NCBI GenBank assembly: GCA_034433795.1
Contig: DAOUAE010000006.1
Span: 1-10,925, forward strand
Direction: 5' to 3'
DNA from: DAOUAE01 sp034433795
GTDB lineage: Bacteria > Chloroflexota > UBA6077 > FW602-bin22 > DAOUAE01
Length of the DNA: 10,925 nt
Part shown: positions 7,805 through 10,925 of the stretch, one piece after another
Position numbering within the stretch: position 1 is the first letter of the stretch
How the letters are laid out: each line of letters opens with the position of its first letter
Translations under genes and position numbers: made by a program
Notes under the pieces: generated by a model
Seen by the model: the letters and a program-made list of their open reading frames with translations, nothing else
What the model was told of the DNA's origin: nothing
Database searches by the model: none

Positions 7805-8008
7805 TCAGCTGGCCACCGCAACCAGGGCCGGCCGGGCCGCCGGGGTCCGGGCAGGCGCGACCAGGGCCGCCATCACCCGCTGGCGCTGGGCCCAGAGACG
7901 GCGGGCCCGCTCCCAGTCGCGCGCGGTCAGAGCCTCCGCGTAGAGTTCCTGCAGCTCCTGAGCGTAGGCCCGCAGTCGGGCCGCCGGTGTGCGCTGGGCG
8001 GTGTACAT
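7805..8008 (-). CDS. Small helical protein, 67 residues, tandem paralog A
   Basis: The product begins MYTAQRTPAARLRAYAQELQ and is the first of two tandem paralogs. Residues 7-49 form a predicted helical hairpin with the conserved core ARLRAYA-EL--LY--AL and DW-RAR-LWA-R-RV; an Ala/Pro/Val-rich tail follows. A strong AGGAGG ribosome binding site sits 7 bases before the ATG at 8008. The gene lies behind the MerR/Lrp hybrid regulator on the same strand, separated by an 85-base gap that holds an imperfect copy of the dyad found at the regulator's own promoter. This makes it a likely regulon member. No known family is recognised; the basic, aromatic-rich helices give no clear function. Confidence 0.8.
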   Translation of the reverse strand: MYTAQRTPAARLRAYAQELQELYAEALTARDWERARRLWAQRQRVMAALVAPARTPAARPALVAVAS

Positions 8009-8055
8009 GGCCGATCCTCCTTACTGTCGGTTTTTCATGCTCAAGGATAAAGTCC

Positions 8056-8073
8056 AAGTCCTAACCTGTACTT
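8056..8073 (-). promoter_or_regulatory. Candidate operator, imperfect copy, upstream of the paralog pair
   Basis: AAGTCC-N6-GTACTT matches the perfect dyad at 8847-8864 with identical spacing, and both copies are preceded on the plus strand by GTCC, giving 18 of 24 identical bases over 8052-8075. It sits just upstream of a -10-like TATCCT (minus strand, 8049-8044); no good -35 is visible, as expected for an activator-dependent promoter. Confidence 0.5.
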
Positions 8074-8093
8074 AGAGACCGGTCAGAAAACGG

Positions 8094-8345
8094 TCACTGA
8101 TCGCGCTGCCAGTGCATGCCGCCGACGACGATGAAGGTGCGGGTGGACTCGACCTGGGGGAGCCCCTGGATGCGGCGGATCACCAGGTCGTCCAGTTCGG
8201 CCTGGCTGGGCACGGCGATCTTGGCGATGATATCGGTCTCGCCGTAGACCACGGCCGCCTCGACGATGCCGGGGAACTGGCGGAGCTGCTCCAGGACGCT
8301 GTCGGCGTGTTTGGCCGGCACTTTAATCAGGACGTAGGCCAGCAT
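8094..8345 (-). CDS. Possible internal in-frame product: free RAM domain, 83 residues
   Basis: Within the hybrid regulator frame, the codon for Met164 is preceded by AAAGGAG with 6 bases of spacing, a better ribosome binding site than that of the full-length start. A product from here, starting MLAYVLIKVPAKHADSVLEQ, would be exactly the size and layout of stand-alone RAM proteins, which are common in bacteria and archaea. It could mix with the full-length protein in oligomers. This is an inference from the translation signals; the purine-rich codons for Lys-Glu just before Met164 could also arise by chance. Confidence 0.35.
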   Translation of the reverse strand: MLAYVLIKVPAKHADSVLEQLRQFPGIVEAAVVYGETDIIAKIAVPSQAELDDLVIRRIQGLPQVESTRTFIVVGGMHWQRDQ

Positions 8346-8834
8346 GGGTGGCTCCTTTGGTGTTTCGGGGAGCGGGGCGCGGACCCAGCGCACGGTTTTG
8401 AGGACGACCGGCACCCCGGCGATGGCCCCCTGATCGAAGACCGGGTTGAGGACCGCGAAGACGTCGCTCTCCTGGGCGGCCCGCAGTCGGAGGACGAGCA
8501 GATTGTCCTCGCCGTAGACCAGGCCGGCCTCGGCCACCCGGTCGGCGCTCTGCAGCAGCGCCAGGGCCTCGGCCGCCCGCCGGGGCGGGGTGCGCAGCAG
8601 GACGTAGACCGTTGTCTGGGCGGCGGCCAGCGCGCTGGCCACCGGCAGACTGTAGCCCTGGCGGTAGTACTGCCAGATCGCCCGGATGGTCTCCAGATCG
8701 GCCGGGCTGTACTCGCGCCGGGCGATCCGCTGCTTGGGCAGTCGGGTCGGCCGGATGTAGCCCTGGGCCTCCAGATAGTAGACGAACCGCTTGGGCAACC
8801 CCGGCACCTGGGCCAGAATCTCCCCCAGTTTCAT
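8094..8834 (-). CDS. Hybrid transcription regulator: MerR-like DNA-binding head with two Lrp/AsnC RAM-type domains
   Basis: This 246-residue protein combines two regulator families. Residues 1-72 resemble a MerR winged helix (MKLGEILAQVPGLPKRFVYY, then LEAQGYIRPTR and REYSPADLETIRAIWQYYRQGYSL). Residues about 75-152 form a first, more diverged Lrp/AsnC-like RAM domain (VYVLLRTPP..., AEAGLVYGEDNLLVLRL). Residues 164-240 form a second, classic one (MLAYVLIKVPAKHADSVLEQ, VEAAVVYGETDIIAKIAV, ending STRTFIVV). RAM domains usually bind amino acids or similar small effectors and assemble into oligomers, so this is probably a cytoplasmic effector-sensing regulator; the ligand is unknown. A near-ideal promoter lies upstream, with a dyad over the predicted start point that suggests autorepression. 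The ATG at 8834 has only a weak GGGG ribosome binding site, whereas the internal ATG at 8345 has a strong one. It heads the cluster with the paralog pair. Confidence 0.9.
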   Translation of the reverse strand: MKLGEILAQVPGLPKRFVYYLEAQGYIRPTRLPKQRIARREYSPADLETIRAIWQYYRQGYSLPVASALAAAQTTVYVLLRTPPRRAAEALALLQSADRVAEAGLVYGEDNLLVLRLRAAQESDVFAVLNPVFDQGAIAGVPVVLKTVRWVRAPLPETPKEPPMLAYVLIKVPAKHADSVLEQLRQFPGIVEAAVVYGETDIIAKIAVPSQAELDDLVIRRIQGLPQVESTRTFIVVGGMHWQRDQ

Positions 8835-8846
8835 CGCCCCATGTCC

Positions 8847-8864
8847 AAGTCCGTATGTGGACTT
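8847..8864 (-). promoter_or_regulatory. Candidate autoregulatory operator (perfect dyad)
   Basis: AAGTCC-N6-GGACTT is a perfect 6+6 inverted repeat located just downstream of the -10 element, covering the predicted transcription start and first 18 bases of the hybrid regulator transcript. That position fits repression of its own gene. A second copy with the same spacing is at 8056-8073. Confidence 0.6.
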
Positions 8865-8870
8865 ACTGAA

Positions 8871-8899
8871 AGTATACGGTCGAGGGGCCGGGGTGTCAA
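8871..8899 (-). promoter_or_regulatory. Strong sigma-70 promoter of the hybrid regulator
   Basis: TTGACA (8899-8894) and TATACT (8876-8871) are separated by exactly 17 bases on the minus strand, the best promoter match in the window. The predicted start is near 8864, about 30 bases before the ATG. Confidence 0.8.
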
Positions 8900-8942
8900 G
8901 GTTTTTTATTCGCCCTTAATCGCCGCCGGTCCGGCCGCTGGC

Positions 8943-8948
8943 TACAAT
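8943..8948 (+). promoter_or_regulatory. Possible -10 element for the 119-residue protein gene
   Basis: TACAAT on the plus strand, with TG three bases ahead, lies 52 bases before the GTG start. No convincing -35 is found at 16-18 bases upstream, so the promoter is weak or activator-dependent. It is back to back with the hybrid regulator promoter. Confidence 0.4.
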
Positions 8949-8999
8949 CCATGTCAGGTCGGTTCCCGGCCGACAGTCCAGCGGTGTGAAGGAGGGGTC

Positions 9000-9359
9000 G
9001 TGTCCCCCGCCCGGCGGCAGTCCAACCTCCAGTCGGTGCAGCCCAAGGAGTTCTGTCAGGCCCTCTGGGAGGCGGCCCGGGGGGCGGTCGATCCCCGGAC
9101 CCTGACCGGGGTCCGGACCCTGCAGCTGGGGATCGTCCTGGCCCATTTCATCCGCACCAACCCCGATCCTTTTGAATTCGAAGCGGCGCTGGAGGATCTG
9201 ACCCGCGACCCCCGGCCGCAGCGGGCGCTGCTGCGGACCGTCGCCCGCCAGGTCCTGCGCCTCTGGCGCAACCGCCGCTTCTACCGCGCTCCAGACGGAC
9301 GGCTGGTCGTCCCCTGGCCGCCGGGGCGAACCCGGCGCGACTCGCCGCCGGCCCGCTGA
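9000..9359 (+). CDS. Hypothetical protein, 119 residues
   Basis: The start is the GTG at 9000, preceded by AAGGAGGGG at 8989-8997; the frame stays open much further upstream, but that part is antisense to the hybrid regulator. The product begins MSPARRQSNLQSVQPKEFCQ, is predicted mainly helical (EFCQALWEAARGAV, VRTLQLGIVLAHFIR, ALLRTVARQVLRLW) and has a basic, Pro/Arg-rich C-terminus. It has one cysteine and no signal peptide or clear membrane helix. I recognise no family. It is divergent from the hybrid regulator, whose operator lies about 80 bases away from its -10, so it may belong to the same regulon. A short motif resembles the 108-residue protein at 6948-7274. Confidence 0.82.
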   Translation: MSPARRQSNLQSVQPKEFCQALWEAARGAVDPRTLTGVRTLQLGIVLAHFIRTNPDPFEFEAALEDLTRDPRPQRALLRTVARQVLRLWRNRRFYRAPDGRLVVPWPPGRTRRDSPPAR

Positions 9360-9375
9360 GCCGGAGCGGCACGGC

Positions 9376-9396
9376 CCTTGCCCGAAGCGGGCGGGG
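9376..9396 (+). terminator. Stable hairpin after the 119-residue gene (possible terminator without U-tract)
   Basis: A stem of nine pairs (two of them G-U as RNA) with loop AAG forms from CCTTGCCCG and CGGGCGGGG, 17 bases past the stop codon. No run of T follows, so it may be an mRNA-stabilising or attenuating structure instead of an intrinsic terminator. Confidence 0.3.
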
Positions 9397-9434
9397 TGTC
9401 GCCGGGGACGGCCGGGTCCCGGCGGGAGGGGACG

Positions 9435-9533
9435 ATGCGGAGGCTGGCGCAGACGCTGCTCCTCTGGCTGGTCGTCTGGGGACTGCTGCTTTTGCTGCTG
9501 GGGATCGGGGTCGTCGGGTTCGTCGCCCGCTAG
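9435..9533 (+). CDS. Predicted single-span membrane peptide, 32 residues
   Basis: A short frame starts with ATG at 9435 behind GGCGGGAGGGG (9421-9431) and encodes a peptide with a positive start (MRRLAQ), one hydrophobic helix of about 23 residues rich in Leu, Val, Gly and Trp, and a basic end (FVAR). It contains no acidic residue. This is the form of small bacterial membrane proteins that modulate larger partners. It lies 75 bases after the 119-residue gene on the same strand and may share its transcript. Its stop is 20 bases from the stop of the convergent ABC gene. It is too short for statistical certainty. Confidence 0.5.
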   Translation: MRRLAQTLLLWLVVWGLLLLLLGIGVVGFVAR

Positions 9534-9553
9534 GCCGCCGGTCCGGGTGTGGC

Positions 9554-10639
9554 TCAGGCCGGGACGGTGGCCAGCAGGGGAGCGGACACCGGCGTGGCGG
9601 TCGGGAAGGTCACCACCGGTCCGCTCTCCACCCAGACCCGCACGCGCAGGCCGACCGGGTAGCGGACGGTCGAGGGCTGGCTGCTGTGCAGGGCCTGGCC
9701 CGAGGGCAGCCGGATCTGGTAGAGCGTCTGGCTGCCCCGGAACTGCCGGTCGGCGATGACCGCGGGTCCGTCGGGGGCGGGCGCCAGCCGGACCGTCTCC
9801 GGGCGGATGACGACCTCGACCGGCCCCTGGTGCGCGGTGGCCGTGGGCAGGGCGCCGATTTCGGTGAGGACGGTGCCGTTCTGCGCCAGACCGGGCAGGA
9901 AATCGGCCTGGCCGAGGAAATCGGCCACGAAGCGGGTGGCCGGCCGCTCGTAGACCTCCTCGGGCCGGCCCACCTGTTCCAGCCGGCCCTGGTGGAGCAC
10001 CGCGACCCGGTCGGCCAGGACCAGCGCCTCTTCCTGGTCGTGGGTGACCAGGACGGCTGTTACCCCGGTCTGGCGGAGGATACGCGCCACCTCCTGGCGC
10101 ATCTGGCTGCGGAGGTCGGCGTCCAGATTGGCGAAGGGTTCGTCGAGCAGCAGCACCGCTGGCTGCGGGGCCAGGGCCCGGGCCAGGGCGACGCGCTGCT
10201 GCTGGCCGGCCGACAGCTGGTGGGGGTAGCGCCCGGCCAGATCGGCCAGGCCGACCAGGGACAGCACCGCCTGGACGCGGGCGGCGCGGGCGGCGCGGGG
10301 CCAGGTTGCCAGGCCGAAGGCCACATTCTCGGCCACCGTGAGGTGAGGGAAGAGGGCGCCATCCTGGAAGACCATGCCCACCCCGCGCTGCTCGGGGGGC
10401 ACCCAGCAGGGGCCGGCCACGCAGCGGTTGGCCAGGATGATCCGGCCGCTGTCGGGCTGCTCGAACCCGGCGATGAGCCGCAGGGTGGTGGTCTTACCGC
10501 AGCCGGACGGGCCCAGCAGCACCAGGAGTTCGCCGGCCGCCACCGTCAGGGAGAGGTCGCAGACGGCGGGGCGGGGCCCGTAGGCTTTGCTGACCTGCTC
10601 CAGGACGATCAGGGGTGTCGCGCCCGGTGCTTGCAGCAT
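9554..10639 (-). CDS. ABC importer ATP-binding protein (iron(III)/polyamine/thiamine-type family)
   Basis: This 361-residue ATPase would power uptake through a membrane permease. The nucleotide-binding domain has Walker A GPSGCGKT (43-50), Q-loop Gln92 in GMVFQDGALFPHLTVAENVAFGL, signature LSAGQQQRVALARAL (142-156), Walker B AVLLLDEP (161-168), D-loop NLDADLR and switch His200 in VLVTHDQEEAL. The C-terminal part (about 240-345) looks like the TOBE-type regulatory domain (VVIRPETVRLA, LYQIRLPSGQALHS). The region VPPEQRGVGMVFQD resembles FbpC/PotA-like members, but the substrate cannot be fixed by sequence alone. No permease or binding protein gene is next to it, so the partners are beyond the window or elsewhere. 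The signature reads LSAGQ rather than LSGGQ, a tolerated change. The ATG at 10639 has a weak ribosome binding site. Confidence 0.92.
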   Translation of the reverse strand: MLQAPGATPLIVLEQVSKAYGPRPAVCDLSLTVAAGELLVLLGPSGCGKTTTLRLIAGFEQPDSGRIILANRCVAGPCWVPPEQRGVGMVFQDGALFPHLTVAENVAFGLATWPRAARAARVQAVLSLVGLADLAGRYPHQLSAGQQQRVALARALAPQPAVLLLDEPFANLDADLRSQMRQEVARILRQTGVTAVLVTHDQEEALVLADRVAVLHQGRLEQVGRPEEVYERPATRFVADFLGQADFLPGLAQNGTVLTEIGALPTATAHQGPVEVVIRPETVRLAPAPDGPAVIADRQFRGSQTLYQIRLPSGQALHSSQPSTVRYPVGLRVRVWVESGPVVTFPTATPVSAPLLATVPA

Positions 10640-10670
10640 CGCACGGCAGGCCTTCGATGGGGCTATCGTT

Positions 10671-10682
10671 GGGTTTTAACCC
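10671..10682. promoter_or_regulatory. Inverted repeat in the ABC gene leader
   Basis: GGGTT-TT-AACCC sits between the predicted transcription start (about 10704) and the ABC start codon, in an AT-richer patch. It could be an operator for a repressor of the transporter gene. No known consensus is matched with confidence. Confidence 0.3.
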
Positions 10683-10710
10683 CACCATAGAGAAGATTCG
10701 GACCGTTAGT

Positions 10711-10740
10711 ACTATAGCGCCGGCTACGGCTGGCTGTCAA
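10711..10740 (-). promoter_or_regulatory. Predicted ABC gene promoter
   Basis: TTGACA (10740-10735) and TATAGT (10716-10711) on the minus strand are 18 bases apart, a strong promoter. It begins only 21 bases from the outermost CRISPR repeat. The -35 context CTTGACAGCCAG is also found at the two-component operon promoter. Confidence 0.7.
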
Positions 10741-10761
10741 GATTCGATTCGGCTCTGAGGC

Positions 10762-10925
10762 GGTTCAATCTCATTATGGCGCGATCGGGACTCGGGCTGG
10801 CCGTCGTCCGTCTGCCAGCAAGGAGGATGTTTTCATCCCATTATCGTGCGATCAGGACGTCGCGGTGCGCACAACGTTGTTCGCCGAATCGTCCGTTTCA
10901 ATCCCACTATGGTGCGATTAGGACG
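10762..10925 (-). CRISPR. Degenerate trailer end of a CRISPR array (three repeats, two spacers, continues off the right edge)
   Basis: Three 30-base repeats lie at 10762-10791, 10829-10858 and 10895-10924, separated by unrelated spacers of 37 and 36 bases. The two left repeats match the right one at 24 and 25 of 30 positions. Read on the minus strand, the right repeat starts GTCCTAATCGC, contains the short dyad CAC-CATA-GTG and ends ATTGAAAC, the 3' handle typical of type I and some type III repeats. This suggests transcription toward the left. Decay increasing toward the ABC gene fits the leader-distal end, so leader and newest spacers should be to the right. There is no cas gene in the window, so subtype is open. 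The array boundary on the left is clear; an older unit further left is not convincing. Confidence 0.85.

Noticed and set aside
7328..7943. Arg/Pro/Ser-rich plus-strand frames opposite the small paralogs
   Set aside because: There is no properly spaced ribosome binding site, the composition is typical of GC-rich shadow frames, and the opposite strand shows two homologous proteins.
8834..8842. A three-codon upstream frame (ATG GGG CGA TGA) overlapping the hybrid regulator start
   Set aside because: It is too short and has no ribosome binding site; the overlap is likely accidental.
10683..10690. CACCATAG in the ABC leader, identical to eight bases of the CRISPR repeat read on the other strand
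   Set aside because: An eight-base match in an inverted orientation without flanking similarity is within chance; no tracr-like or crRNA-like role can be supported.
10700..10729. A possible fourth, older CRISPR repeat to the left of the three
   Set aside because: Only an ACTAT core and a few other bases match, the spacing would be 62 instead of 66-67, and the site is explained by the ABC promoter -10 element.

Overview
The window is about 10.9 kb of very GC-rich bacterial DNA (by eye near 70% G+C) with tightly packed genes. The mix of a Lon protease, a FlgD-Ig-domain lipoprotein, a primary-type sigma factor and a MerR/Lrp hybrid regulator, together with TTGACA-type promoters and strong AGGAGG ribosome binding sites, points to a bacterium, most likely a member of the Chloroflexota (green non-sulfur lineage). 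The phylum is an inference from gene content, not something I could test.

Left part (1-4740). A lon protease gene on the minus strand is coupled through TGATG to a lipoprotein gene that runs off the left edge. Because that gene is open at the window edge, a simple search for closed ORFs misses it. Divergent from lon, across a 141-base gap, lies a sigma-70 family sigma factor on the plus strand.

Middle (4737-7274). A two-component system (OmpR-type response regulator, then sensor histidine kinase, ATGA overlap) is on the minus strand. The kinase ends tail to tail with the sigma factor, and the two stop codons share the palindrome TTAA. Divergent from the response regulator is a 108-residue protein of unknown function with a good promoter.

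Right-middle (7516-9533). A minus-strand cluster holds a hybrid regulator (MerR-like DNA-binding head plus two Lrp/AsnC RAM-type ligand-binding domains) and, downstream of it, two tandem paralogous small helical proteins. A dyad AAGTCC-N6-GGACTT covers the predicted start point of the regulator gene, and an imperfect copy with the same spacing lies in front of the first small-protein gene. This suggests one autoregulated module. The last RAM domain has its own ATG and Shine-Dalgarno sequence, so a free RAM protein may also be made. Divergent from the regulator is a 119-residue unknown protein, followed by a 32-residue predicted membrane peptide.

Right end (9554-10925). An ABC transporter ATPase of the iron(III)/polyamine-type importer family is on the minus strand without its permease partners. 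Beyond its promoter are three repeat units with 36-37 base spacers, the degenerate trailer end of a CRISPR array. The array continues off the right edge and is probably transcribed toward the left. No cas gene lies in the window.
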